Below are positions 38,903 to 46,567 of a stretch of DNA of 64,000 nt, piece after piece. Origin of the DNA: Atlantibacter sp. RC6 (GTDB taxonomy: Bacteria; Pseudomonadota; Gammaproteobacteria; Enterobacterales; Enterobacteriaceae); NCBI RefSeq assembly GCF_014193285.1, contig NZ_JACHZE010000001.1, forward strand, positions 310,001 to 374,000, read 5' to 3'. Both the position numbers and the translations under genes were made by a program. The notes under the pieces are model-generated. The model did no database searches. It was given only the letters and a program-made list of their open reading frames with translations, and was not told the origin of the DNA. How positions within the stretch are numbered: position 1 is the first letter of the stretch; each line of letters starts with the position of its first letter.

Positions 38903-39607
38903 TTAAGCAACTTCAGCGCCGTGAATCAGGTGTCGAAGTGCCTTGATACCTTCTGCGTTATAACGAAACGCTTCTACCTGCTTATTCGAGTGTTTAGCTT
39001 TATCCCAAACGTACTTTCCGTATTGCTCAGTTTTGAGATTATGCTTGTTAGAAATACGGCCAATCTTTTGAGCCGTAACGCCAAGCATTTCGGCAATAGC
39101 TCCAGCAGTGTGAAGATGCTCTTCAACTTCAGGGAGGGGAAGTAATTCAATCCCCGCCGCATCGTTTACTGCACGGGCCATAGCGGTCTGCCTGGCTACG
39201 TCACTCAGCTTAGGCATGTATGACAGTGCCAGGGTCATTGCCTCCACCTCCATCTTAATGGCGCGGGCACGGCGATACTCGGGCAGGTATGAAGAGCTTT
39301 TTTGAGGCAGAACCTCACCCGTTTCAAGTTGACGCCAACGCTTTGCCACCTTGTGGCGAAGCGGGATGCTGTAGCCCATCATCAAGGTCATGGTCAAATC
39401 CTGATCGAGCCAGTACTCCTGATAAGTTCGACCGCGACTGTCTTTGTAATCTCCCGAAAAATCGGGAGATTGAAGATTGAGCGATTCGAACATCTTACGA
39501 CAGTCAGCCATTACGTGATCGTGGCGCTTCCCGGTCAAAGTCGCGATTTCACGGCTTGACATCTTCGTGACAACAGCACTGCGATTTGCTACAGTTAATT
39601 TAGTCAT
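38903..39607 (-). CDS. Rha-family phage regulatory protein
   Basis: 234 aa. The N-terminal Rha domain is clear (SSREIATLTGKRHDHVMADC, then YQEYWLDQDLTMTLMMGYS). The central part is helical and rich in basic residues. The C-terminal ANT-like helix-turn-helix has AGAIAEMLGVTAQKIGRISNK. Rha proteins interfere with phage growth in certain hosts and are often paired with antirepressors. It lies in the same direction as ant and arc, inside the tail operon. Confidence 0.85.
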   Translation of the reverse strand: MTKLTVANRSAVVTKMSSREIATLTGKRHDHVMADCRKMFESLNLQSPDFSGDYKDSRGRTYQEYWLDQDLTMTLMMGYSIPLRHKVAKRWRQLETGEVLPQKSSSYLPEYRRARAIKMEVEAMTLALSYMPKLSDVARQTAMARAVNDAAGIELLPLPEVEEHLHTAGAIAEMLGVTAQKIGRISNKHNLKTEQYGKYVWDKAKHSNKQVEAFRYNAEGIKALRHLIHGAEVA

Positions 39608-39640
39608 ATACGTTCCTACACGTTGTTAGACTTCGATGAC

Positions 39641-39665
39641 CCGCCAGCTGACACTGGCGGTTTTT
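39641..39665 (+). terminator. Hairpin between ant and rha
   Basis: CCGCCAG-CTGACA-CTGGCGG is followed by TTTTT on the plus strand. In the direction of ant and rha (minus) there is no T-run, so its role there is unclear. Confidence 0.5.
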
Positions 39666-39687
39666 CTTTGCGCCATCCTGTGCGCGA

Positions 39688-40398
39688 TCAATGAATCCAT
39701 TCCTCTCCCCGCAACTTCGCCAGCATTGGCTGGGCGCGTCTTACGATAGAATTCTTTTGGTCCAGATTTTTCGATTCCCGCATGAGAAGTTCCTTGTTCC
39801 GTTCCGTCATGTAACGGGTTTCGTTTGCGATGTCGAAGATATCCCCGCTCATTTCTGAATTAATTTGTTTCAGCGCCGGGTAGAGTTTCTTGCATACCTT
39901 CTGGCTTTTCTCCATCCATAACTGCATGTAGCAGAGGCCAACAATTTCTTCATCAGTGAACTGCTTTGCAATCGGCGAATGCATCACTTCGCGATCGAGG
40001 ATGTCCAGCACCCAGCGGCGAAATTCTTTGGCTACATCAGTGCGGGCGAACATTGCGATCAGGTGAGCACCGCGAAGTGAGAAAACGCGAACCTTTTTGC
40101 GGTAGTTTCCTGAGGTCACTGATTCGATGACCTGAGTCATTCCGCTGGTAAATTCGTCTGCATTCTGGTTAAAAAGGTTGGTTACTGACTTAGCGCTTTT
40201 GTACTGGAGAGCATTTGCAATTTCAGCAGAAGAAAGCCAAATTCCGCTCATGCCAGCGACAGGAACAATCGCTTTACCTTGGAAGTTCAGATCTGATTTT
40301 GCTACAATATTCATGTCGATATTTCCTATGCTGGATTTGTTCGATAAGAGGCCCTGACTATTGCAAGTAGTTGGGGCTTCGTCGTTTTTAATGACCAT
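39688..40398 (-). CDS. BRO-N antirepressor (P22 ant-like)
   Basis: 236 aa. Residues 29-140 form a BRO-N / P22-antirepressor domain (VAGMSGIWLSSAEIANALQY ... RKKVRVFSLRGAHLIAMFAR). A helical C-terminus follows. The start at 40398 overlaps the arc stop by 11 bases; an alternative start at 40314 (MNIVAKSDL) has a good AGGAAA site, so two forms are possible. By analogy with P22 Ant it would inactivate the prophage repressor of this or other phages. Its product should be held off by the adjacent Arc- and Mnt-like proteins. Confidence 0.8.
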   Translation of the reverse strand: MVIKNDEAPTTCNSQGLLSNKSSIGNIDMNIVAKSDLNFQGKAIVPVAGMSGIWLSSAEIANALQYKSAKSVTNLFNQNADEFTSGMTQVIESVTSGNYRKKVRVFSLRGAHLIAMFARTDVAKEFRRWVLDILDREVMHSPIAKQFTDEEIVGLCYMQLWMEKSQKVCKKLYPALKQINSEMSGDIFDIANETRYMTERNKELLMRESKNLDQKNSIVRRAQPMLAKLRGEEWIH

Positions 40399-40552
40399 TT
40401 AGTAAACCTTCTTCACGCAAACTTTTCTCCAATCGCTTAATCACTTCCCCGTTCAAGGAGCGGCACTCCTTACTAGCCGACGCCTTTAATGCTTGCTTAA
40501 GCCATTCGGGAAATCTGATACCTGTTGGCGGGATATCTCTAACCTTTTCCAT
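40388..40552 (-). CDS. Arc-like ribbon-helix-helix repressor
   Basis: 54 aa (P22 Arc is 53). The sequence MEKVRDIPPTGIRFPEWLKQ, then a basic helix, CRSLNGEVIKRLEKSL and EEGLLNGH parallels Arc: a beta strand IRF, helix A, the RS(L/V)N(G/S)E turn, then helix B ending EEG or KEG. A GAGGAA site lies about 10 bases upstream. It overlaps ant by 11 bases, the arc-ant coupling seen in P22. It probably represses its own promoter. Confidence 0.85.
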   Translation of the reverse strand: MEKVRDIPPTGIRFPEWLKQALKASASKECRSLNGEVIKRLEKSLREEGLLNGH

Positions 40553-40574
40553 CGTGATTCATTTCCTCTTCATC

Positions 40575-40589
40575 GTGTAATGACTACAC
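40575..40589. promoter_or_regulatory. Candidate Arc/Mnt operator
   Basis: GTGTA-ATGAC-TACAC, a 15-base inverted repeat in the divergent arc/mnt intergenic region. A further half-site (TTGTGTAG) occurs near 40636-40643. It is placed where it could control both divergent promoters. Confidence 0.55.
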
Positions 40590-40668
40590 AAATCTTACAT
40601 CGTGAGCATAGATTGTCAAACGCTTTGTGCTTACATTGTGTAGAAGGTTTATATTCACGGTATTTGAT

Positions 40669-40965
40669 ATGAAAGTAAGAGACATCGCCCCATACGGCGT
40701 CAGGATGCCAACAGAGCTAAAGGAAAAGCTTCAGGAAATAGCAAAAAGAAACGGACGATCTCTCAACTCTGAAATCGTAAGAATTCTAGAAGAGTACGTA
40801 ACTCCACCTCATATTGATGAACTGAGAAGCCCGACAACTGAAGAAATTCAGTCTCCAGAGAAGATGCAAGAATGGATCAAGGAACTCAATTCCAAGATAA
40901 ATACTCTTGAAAGGGTCATTCAAAAAAACTTCCCAAACGATGCATCCAACAAAAAACCCACCTGA
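40669..40965 (+). CDS. Mnt-like ribbon-helix-helix repressor
   Basis: 98 aa from MKVRDIAPYGVRMPTELKEK. The ribbon-helix-helix domain occupies residues 1-48 (GVRMPTELKEKLQEIA, NGRSLNSEIVRILEEY). A C-terminal coiled-coil (MQEWIKELNSKINTLERVIQ) matches the tetramerisation helix of P22 Mnt. It is one of only two complete plus-strand genes in the prophage and diverges from arc-ant, exactly as mnt does in P22. The ribosome site is weak; the frame is open from a GTG at 40627. Confidence 0.83.
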   Translation: MKVRDIAPYGVRMPTELKEKLQEIAKRNGRSLNSEIVRILEEYVTPPHIDELRSPTTEEIQSPEKMQEWIKELNSKINTLERVIQKNFPNDASNKKPT

Positions 40966-40975
40966 TGGTGGGTTT
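40951..40975. terminator. Terminator after mnt (bidirectional)
   Basis: AAACCCACC-TGAT-GGTGGGTTT overlaps the mnt stop codon. An A-run on one side and TTT on the other allow it to act for mnt and for the convergent membrane-protein gene. Confidence 0.75.
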
Positions 40976-40985
40976 GATAATTACG

Positions 40986-41816
40986 TTATTTACTGCACGC
41001 ATCATTCCATCTGGATGCAAAACCCTCGCTTCCGTCATCTATTGATGAGACACCATTTGCAGATACATATCTTGTTTTCCCAGCGTAAGCTCCAAAGCTG
41101 TTTTTGGCGTTTACATAACCACAAACAGAATCGTTCTTGCCTTGAAAATCACCTGAGAATTGAGCAGATGAGGCATCTTTTAAGCTTGATTTAACTGAGT
41201 CTTTAGCGGCCATTGTTTTCAAAACTCGCTGTTTTTCATTGTAAATTTCTTCTTTTCTTGCTCGTTCAGAAATCGCCTCACGCTCCATTCTTAAAGAATA
41301 ACGCTCTCCGAATATTGGAGTTTGAGAATCAACCCAGAATAAAAGCCCAACACATACACAAACCGTAAGAATGGTAGCAATTTTAGCCCCGCCACCTGCC
41401 TTATCAACCAGCCAGAAACCGAATATAAAAGTTGGGACTGTGATAGCTAGCGAGATAATCTCTCTTGATGAGTAATAGCAAATAATAACGAAGCTGATAG
41501 CTGCCACGCATAAGAATGCAATGTCTATTTTTTTTCCTGCCTTCTTTTTTGCATTTTCTTGGTCCTTTTCGCCATCCTGAATCAACTCTTTCTTAAGAAG
41601 GTACTCGCTATGAATGTATTTCTTATCTGGGTAGTAATTTCCAGCGGCGTCCTTTTCTGTTATGGCCCCATTGATTTTCAGCTTCGAAAGGAGTTCCTGA
41701 TAATCATCATCGCCTATTTGCAATGCTTTTTTAAGATAGTCATCATCGAACTTTCCTGAAGCAAATATAAAATTCACCGCAGTTTCATAAAGCCGTTCTT
41801 TTTCGAACTCAGTCAT
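40986..41816 (-). CDS. Three-pass membrane protein with FtsK-gamma-like N-terminus; candidate exclusion protein
   Basis: 276 aa. Residues 1-70 read like an FtsK gamma winged helix (LYETAVNFIFASGKFDDDYLKKALQI). A lysine-rich stretch (KKKAGKK) precedes three hydrophobic helices at about 98-116, 121-138 and 144-163. This predicts a cytoplasmic N-terminus and a periplasmic C-terminus. The C-terminal 75 residues hold a small domain (LKDASSAQFSGDF ... VCGYVNAKNSFGAYAGKTRY ... DAC) with two cysteines able to pair. It takes the place of sieA next to mnt in P22. Superinfection exclusion is inference; no direct homology to SieA is claimed. Confidence 0.6.
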   Translation of the reverse strand: MTEFEKERLYETAVNFIFASGKFDDDYLKKALQIGDDDYQELLSKLKINGAITEKDAAGNYYPDKKYIHSEYLLKKELIQDGEKDQENAKKKAGKKIDIAFLCVAAISFVIICYYSSREIISLAITVPTFIFGFWLVDKAGGGAKIATILTVCVCVGLLFWVDSQTPIFGERYSLRMEREAISERARKEEIYNEKQRVLKTMAAKDSVKSSLKDASSAQFSGDFQGKNDSVCGYVNAKNSFGAYAGKTRYVSANGVSSIDDGSEGFASRWNDACSK

Positions 41817-41885
41817 ATCCCTATCCCCATCAAAAATTATTGCTCAATCCTATCACGGGTTCCCTGCAACGCAACGCAAAGGCTT

Positions 41886-42572
41886 TTACTGGGCGGTCTG
41901 TTTTTCTTTTGCCAGGCGTCGCGCCTTGCGGGCAAGGTAATCGTCAGTAACGGCTTCGTATTCTTCTTTTGTGAATCCTTTCTGGTCCGGGTATTTGGCT
42001 GCCAGAATCTGTGTGAACTCGGTCATGGTGAGCTTCTCCGCCTCTTCCCGGCTCATGCTAAAGTGGTTGCGCGCGGCGCTGATGTACTCGAAGGCGTTGA
42101 ACTCCGATGTTGATTCGTTACTCTCATGCCGCTGAAGCCGACGCACTTTAGCTTTACCGATGATACCGTGCGTGATCAGGGACTGTGCGATCGCCAGCAT
42201 ATCGAACTCATCCATTGCGCCGCGACGCATTTTGAACGCCTTACCTGATGCTTTGGCCGGTCGTATCTCACCGATTAATGGCGTCACGTCCCGGTCACAG
42301 CACGCCTCCAGGACCGTCATGGCTGCCATCATCGCCTTGCGCCCGTAGCTTGTCGATTTGATGTGCTGGATAAGCCAGGCAGGGATAAACCCGTACGCCT
42401 CAAGCGCCGACTGCAAGACGCCAGACACTTCATCGTGGTGCAGATCATAGAACGCCTGCACAATCTCCCTGGGCTCCCCGATGCGGGTCATGTTGATAAA
42501 CGACGGGCGGAAGAAGTATTCATCGTCTCCGATGGTGATAAGGCATTCACCAATCTCTTTCAGTGGGATCAT
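41886..42572 (-). CDS. Tail assembly protein (chaperone position, DUF6246-like)
   Basis: 228-aa soluble protein between tail tube and tape measure, where siphophages encode the tail assembly chaperone. It begins MIPLKEIGECLITIGDDEYF. The C-terminal part (EEAEKLTMTEFTQILAAKYP) resembles a helical chaperone extension. No second reading frame with a slippery site was found downstream: only 69 bases separate it from the membrane-protein gene. A lambda G/GT style frameshift is therefore not evident. Confidence 0.65.
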   Translation of the reverse strand: MIPLKEIGECLITIGDDEYFFRPSFINMTRIGEPREIVQAFYDLHHDEVSGVLQSALEAYGFIPAWLIQHIKSTSYGRKAMMAAMTVLEACCDRDVTPLIGEIRPAKASGKAFKMRRGAMDEFDMLAIAQSLITHGIIGKAKVRRLQRHESNESTSEFNAFEYISAARNHFSMSREEAEKLTMTEFTQILAAKYPDQKGFTKEEYEAVTDDYLARKARRLAKEKQTAQ

Positions 42573-42632
42573 GGGAAATTCCGTTTAGCGGTTATTATCA
42601 AGGGCAGCCTCAGCCACCCTTTGTAATAACCG

Positions 42633-43376
42633 TCAGGTGATCGTAACGGTATGTGTTGCCACTTTATTGCCGTCTTCAGTAGCCACGATGATTTGCGCGG
42701 TACCTGTTGCAACACGGTTAACGGTCACTGTGTTTCCCGATACGGTTGCAGTGGCTTTAGTCGCGTCCGTGGTTGCTACGGTAAAGTCTTTGTTGCTGGC
42801 ATCTGCTGGCAGAACGTTAACCGTGAAAGTGCTTGTGCCGCCTGCTGCACCAGTGCTGGTTGTCGGTGTCAGAGTCAGGCCAGTTACTGCCACACTGTCG
42901 GTTTCGATAACCTGGATAGTAGAAGCGTCTCCCACTTTGAATTCAGTGGAAAAAGTGACGATGTCATTTGTTCCACCATCAGAGCTCAGCGCGGTAACAA
43001 CCATGTAGCCAATGAAAGTTACCGGACCGTACTCCATGCGAACCCAGATGCCTGGCTGACGACGGGCTTTCAGTTCGGCAGCAAAATAACTGATGAATTT
43101 ACCAATTCCGTACTGGTCCAGCTTGTCACGCTTACGCACTTCACCCTCGAAAGAAATGGTGAAATCCGAGTTAGTGATGATGCTTTCAACGTAGCCGCCA
43201 CCATCATCGGCATCGCTGGTAACGGTGTTGGGGGAGAAATCCCAGCCTTTCGAAGTACCGGCAGCGAGAGCCATCCAGTCCGACTCTAACGGCAGCACAT
43301 CAGGGCAGCCATCGGCCACTTCGAGCACTACAGCGCCGCCAAACAAACGCTCATTGCTATTAGGGCAATTAGCCAT
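42633..43376 (-). CDS. Tail tube protein with C-terminal Ig-like domain
   Basis: 247 aa. The N-terminal 160 residues form the tube domain (SKGWDFSPNTVTSDADDGGG ... TIQVIETD). They are followed by a bacterial Ig-like (Big_2) repeat of about 80 residues (VTGLTLTPTTSTGAAGG ... VATHTVTIT). Similar add-on domains decorate the outside of lambda-type tails (gpV) and are dispensable for assembly there. Confidence 0.88.
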   Translation of the reverse strand: MANCPNSNERLFGGAVVLEVADGCPDVLPLESDWMALAAGTSKGWDFSPNTVTSDADDGGGYVESIITNSDFTISFEGEVRKRDKLDQYGIGKFISYFAAELKARRQPGIWVRMEYGPVTFIGYMVVTALSSDGGTNDIVTFSTEFKVGDASTIQVIETDSVAVTGLTLTPTTSTGAAGGTSTFTVNVLPADASNKDFTVATTDATKATATVSGNTVTVNRVATGTAQIIVATEDGNKVATHTVTIT

Positions 43377-43400
43377 AGCAAAACTCCTTTGATAAAAAGA

Positions 43401-43418
43401 AACCCGCCGGAGCGGGTT
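43401..43418 (-). terminator. GCCGGAGC hairpin before the tail-tube gene
   Basis: AACCCGC-CGGA-GCGGGTT is a perfect seven-base stem in the gap between the terminator-like gene and the tail-tube gene. It is followed by TCTTTTT on the minus strand. It belongs to the family of three related hairpins. Confidence 0.65.
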
Positions 43419-43433
43419 ATTTGGGGGATATGG

Positions 43434-43817
43434 CTAATCGCCAAAATTGCATGAAAACTGAAGTCGGAAGACTAATCTCCCCTCTTCGGTTAAAACCGGC
43501 GGCGGAACTCCGCCCATGTTCTGTATAAAGCCAACGCAATCATCTGCGATGGGATTAGCCTGAACGTAATCGACAATTCGCTGAACCGCATTCGTTGCGG
43601 CCCCGCGTTTGTCCTTTGCGCCTATCACATCAACCATCACATAATGCTCAGCGCCAAGGTCATTGCGGATCGGAGTCCCTCCACCAGGACGAAAAACCAT
43701 AGCGGCTTTCGTCAGGTCATTCGGGTCTTCGTACATCAGCAACTGGATATCGAAGCCGACCGTTAGCCCTGCCTCTACAAAGAGGTTTCTCACCCGTTCG
43801 AACATCATTGGTGTCAT
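43434..43817 (-). CDS. Tail terminator / completion protein
   Basis: 127 aa. It lies between the gp10-like and tail-tube genes, the usual place for the tail terminator. The N-terminus MTPMMFERVRNLFVEAGLTV and the segment VDVIGAKDKRGAATNAVQRI fit that protein class. Overlaps the upstream gene by 4 bases. Confidence 0.72.
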   Translation of the reverse strand: MTPMMFERVRNLFVEAGLTVGFDIQLLMYEDPNDLTKAAMVFRPGGGTPIRNDLGAEHYVMVDVIGAKDKRGAATNAVQRIVDYVQANPIADDCVGFIQNMGGVPPPVLTEEGRLVFRLQFSCNFGD

Positions 43818-44182
43818 AGCGAAAGCTCCCGGGCTACTGCGGCGTCAATTTCGCCTTGTTTTTCTTCAAAGCCCTTAGTGAGGAACTCTTTCTTCGCCCT
43901 TGCGAGCCTGAAGTTTTGCGGTATGGACGGATCATGAACATAGGCAGCGTAATTTGCTGAGTATCCAACCCTGCCAGTCATTCGAGTGCCATTTACAACT
44001 AACTCCCGGAACTGACTGTTGATCAAAAATGAAGTGTCGACTGGCGTATAGGCTGCCGCCTGCAACGCCCCGATATTGAGAGCGGAATAAATGGCCCTGG
44101 CGACTTTTCTATGCTGAATGTTATCTATGACACGATTAATGTTTCTCGATACCTGACGAATACCCCTGACCTTTACTCCCAC
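43814..44182 (-). CDS. HK97 gp10-like head-tail joining protein
   Basis: 122 aa with the gp10 family look: a basic N-terminus (MGVKVRGIRQVSRNINRVID), YTPVDTSFLINSQF, and GYSANYAAYVHD, which is the typical YA.YVH motif. It probably completes the tail-side connector. ATGA overlap with the next gene. Confidence 0.8.
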   Translation of the reverse strand: MGVKVRGIRQVSRNINRVIDNIQHRKVARAIYSALNIGALQAAAYTPVDTSFLINSQFRELVVNGTRMTGRVGYSANYAAYVHDPSIPQNFRLARAKKEFLTKGFEEKQGEIDAAVARELSL

Positions 44183-44183
44183 G

Positions 44184-44534
44184 CTACACCCCCGTCAGCA
44201 ATGCCCAGTCATCCGCAAGACGCTCAAACGTGTCGGCATAGCGAATAACCTGACGAATCTCGTCAGCTCCGGCCGCCACCGGGTCTGGATTATCAGACTC
44301 CCCTATGAGGAGGTAGTCTCCAGACCCGGCATCTGTAAATTCAGTCCAGACGGTGTTCTTCACGACTATTTCAGCGCCCAGGCTACCAATACGCTTGCTA
44401 AGGCCGCCTTCGTAATCGCAGAGGATGATTACCGGCGCAGCGTAGCCAAGCGGGTCTCCATACTCATCTTTACCTGGTAATTTCCGCCAGATGGTGGCCT
44501 TGGCGGTGTAGGACCACGAAGCAATGCTCGACAT
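44184..44534 (-). CDS. Phage head-tail connector-type protein
   Basis: 116 aa from MSSIASWSYTAKATIWRK. The start at 44534 has a GGAAGGAGG site and shares one base with the stop of the small gene upstream (TGATG). The upstream in-frame codon at 44600 lies inside that gene. The family role (stopper or adaptor) is inferred from position. Confidence 0.7.
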   Translation of the reverse strand: MSSIASWSYTAKATIWRKLPGKDEYGDPLGYAAPVIILCDYEGGLSKRIGSLGAEIVVKNTVWTEFTDAGSGDYLLIGESDNPDPVAAGADEIRQVIRYADTFERLADDWALLTGV

Positions 44535-44707
44535 CAGTCCTCCTTCCAGCGCAGCACCTTCGCGCCAGTCGCCCGGATGCGCGGGCAGTTGATATGCCAC
44601 TCGCCGTCCGATTTCACGTAGCCAGTAGTCTCCCGCCCGGTGTTGGTCATCACCCAGACGCGGGTGAACGAGCGCGGCAGCCCGTGCTTAACTGATTTGT
44701 ACGTCAT
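44534..44707 (-). CDS. Small phage head protein (57 aa)
   Basis: 57 aa (MTYKSVKHGLPRSFTRVWVM ... GAKVLRWKED). It fills the gap between two connector genes, and both junctions are TGATG overlaps. It is basic, with one pair of beta-like segments (GYVKSDGEWHINC). The tight coupling supports a real gene. Function unknown. Confidence 0.7.
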   Translation of the reverse strand: MTYKSVKHGLPRSFTRVWVMTNTGRETTGYVKSDGEWHINCPRIRATGAKVLRWKED

Positions 44708-45108
44708 CACTTATCCCCGCACATGCAGCCGCCTTTTCCTATCCAGATACCAGCGAATGCCGGAGCGGCGGTAGGGTCGGCAGGGATCATCGAGGTGGCG
44801 CAGCCGTACTTATCCAGCCCGCGCAGCAGGTTCACTGATGCTTTCCAGCGATCGGTGAAAGAGTGGTATCGGAACGAGCGAGACGCCCCGCTCGGCGCTG
44901 TTTGGCTGGAAATGTACTTATCTCCCTGCCCGAGCCCCATAAGCGCCAGCAGATAGAGCTGAATCAGCAGCGCGGTCGACGCCGGATAATGCGCATCGAG
45001 ACATTCCTGAATGCTGTTAGCCTGGTCGACGAGAGCCTGAAGAACAAAATCGGGAATGGTAATTCCCTGGCTATCCAGATACTCCTTCGCCTGTTCGAGA
45101 GTTACCAT
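44707..45108 (-). CDS. Head completion / adaptor protein
   Basis: 133 aa. The helical N-terminus (TLEQAKEYLDSQGITIPDFV) resembles gp6-type adaptors that start the head-tail connector. It carries a C-terminal cysteine-rich tail (GKGGCMCGDK). Position just after the capsid block supports the role. Confidence 0.7.
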   Translation of the reverse strand: MVTLEQAKEYLDSQGITIPDFVLQALVDQANSIQECLDAHYPASTALLIQLYLLALMGLGQGDKYISSQTAPSGASRSFRYHSFTDRWKASVNLLRGLDKYGCATSMIPADPTAAPAFAGIWIGKGGCMCGDK

Positions 45109-45126
45109 TATCGACTCCGTGAAATA

Positions 45127-45167
45127 CCCCGCCGGAGCGGGGCATAAAAAAACCGCCTTAGCGGCGG
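45127..45167 (-). terminator. GCCGGAGC hairpin plus second stem between head genes
   Basis: CCCCGC-CGGA-GCGGGG (45127-45142) is followed on the plus strand by A7 and ACCGCC-TTA-GCGGCGG. Read on the minus strand, the second stem ends in a T-run. It separates the capsid block from the connector genes. Confidence 0.65.
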
Positions 45168-45170
45168 CTG

Positions 45171-45464
45171 TTATTCAGCAGGGAAAAGCTTTTCGAGCTC
45201 GCCATCAGGCAACAGCTCACTGAGCTTTTCAGCGCCCAAATTGCCTTTGAACTCAATACCCAGCTCAGTAAGGCGGCCCTGAATAATCTCTTTGCGAGAT
45301 TTCTCACCGGTACCGGCATCAGGAGTCGACGGTGTAAGTTCTCCGCCTGCCTCACCATTCATGAGACGGACGTTAGACTTCAGCGCCGGGTGAAGTTCTT
45401 TCAACTCCACCACCTGCCCCACCTTTACGCCGAACCACGGGCGCACAACTTCGTATTTAGCCAT
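45171..45464 (-). CDS. Small head protein with HeH/LEM-like segment
   Basis: 97 aa. The N-terminal 35 residues form a compact beta region (KYEVVRPWFGVKVGQVVELK). The C-terminal part (KEIIQGRLTELGIEFKGN) has the helix-extended-loop-helix look of HeH/LEM domains, common in small phage head-proximal proteins. Located directly after the major capsid gene. Confidence 0.65.
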   Translation of the reverse strand: MAKYEVVRPWFGVKVGQVVELKELHPALKSNVRLMNGEAGGELTPSTPDAGTGEKSRKEIIQGRLTELGIEFKGNLGAEKLSELLPDGELEKLFPAE

Positions 45465-45473
45465 GCTGTTTCC

Positions 45474-46550
45474 TTAAGCCAGGTCAGCGCCGTAGACAAC
45501 GCCAGACAGGCCCTGATCGTCTGCGGTGATTTGCAGGCCTTCAGCAGACATAATCTGGAAGTTGTAGTTAACGTTTGGCAGTGGACGCGGCAGCGGAACA
45601 ACACCGACAGCCATACCCACCAGTGGAGAGATCACGTCACGGCGACGAACGTACGCGATAAACTCGTTACCGGTCAGCGCGAAGCTCATACGGATTTCTT
45701 TCACCGGTGCGAACGGCAGAACCGCCTGCAGTACAGTGCCGCTTACAACGCCGTTTACCACATACGGCTGAGCCAGGTTTGCCCAAATTTCTGGAGAAAC
45801 CCACATCACATCGTATGCGGCGACTTTGTTAGTGCGTGCGGTGGTGCCGAATGCGCCTTTACCGAAGAACGCAAAGAGCGCGGTCATGTCAGCGGTGGTC
45901 AGGTCGATGTTCGCGCCACCAGCACCAGACCCAAGGTTAATCTTCTTGGTGTGACGGTGGTTTTTGATGCCCTGCGCCGGATAGGACTGAACCTGAATTT
46001 TTGAATCGCCGTTCAGGTAGTAGTTGACGCGCTTCTGGTTGAACTTGCGCATCTTCGCCATCTGAGAGTCCAGCACCAGATCGATGCCCACAGAGTTCAG
46101 GCCAGCAGCATGACGCCAGTTAACACCGTAACCAGCAGTGAACACTGGAATCGGGTCGCCATCGCTAGCGTAGTCAGTGTGGTCGAAGGAGAACGGTGCC
46201 TGACCATCGATGCTTACTGACACGTCGTCGGCGATGTCGCCAACCACGTTATACAGCTTGGCGGTTTTACCGACCGGCAGCACCGTCTGAACGCCGATAA
46301 GGTCGTTCACGATTTCCATGCCTACTTCCTGATCGCGCAGTTGCAGCACCTGGTTGTCAATCTCAGCCCAGAAGTCACGGGAGAAACCGCCAACAGCGTT
46401 ACAAGCCAGCATGTCAGGCGTCATGATTGCGCGGTTAGCCGCGATGATGGAATCGTTCTGCAGGTTCCACATGTTACGGTTTGCCCACAGCTCGCTCCAG
46501 TGCCCGCCGAGGCGGGAGTTAGTCGCCAGCGTCTCTTTAGAGAAGTACAT
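45474..46550 (-). CDS. Major capsid protein
   Basis: 358 aa with an HK97-type composition. A charged N-terminal helix region is followed by alternating beta/alpha segments (VQTVLPVGKTAKLYNVVGDI, RKFNQKRVNYYLNGD, YDVMWVSPEIWANLAQPYV). The C-terminal stretch is VVPLPRPLPNVNYNFQ. It follows the protease/scaffold and cement genes in the standard order. By recollection it resembles the capsid of ES18-like phages. Confidence 0.88.
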   Translation of the reverse strand: MYFSKETLATNSRLGGHWSELWANRNMWNLQNDSIIAANRAIMTPDMLACNAVGGFSRDFWAEIDNQVLQLRDQEVGMEIVNDLIGVQTVLPVGKTAKLYNVVGDIADDVSVSIDGQAPFSFDHTDYASDGDPIPVFTAGYGVNWRHAAGLNSVGIDLVLDSQMAKMRKFNQKRVNYYLNGDSKIQVQSYPAQGIKNHRHTKKINLGSGAGGANIDLTTADMTALFAFFGKGAFGTTARTNKVAAYDVMWVSPEIWANLAQPYVVNGVVSGTVLQAVLPFAPVKEIRMSFALTGNEFIAYVRRRDVISPLVGMAVGVVPLPRPLPNVNYNFQIMSAEGLQITADDQGLSGVVYGADLA

Positions 46551-46567
46551 ATCTGTTTGTCCTTTTG

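Noticed and set aside
41817..42632. Programmed frameshift in the tail chaperone gene (lambda G/GT style)
   Set aside because: No slippery heptamer or second frame with room for an extension was found; the gene is followed by the inserted cassette after 69 bases.
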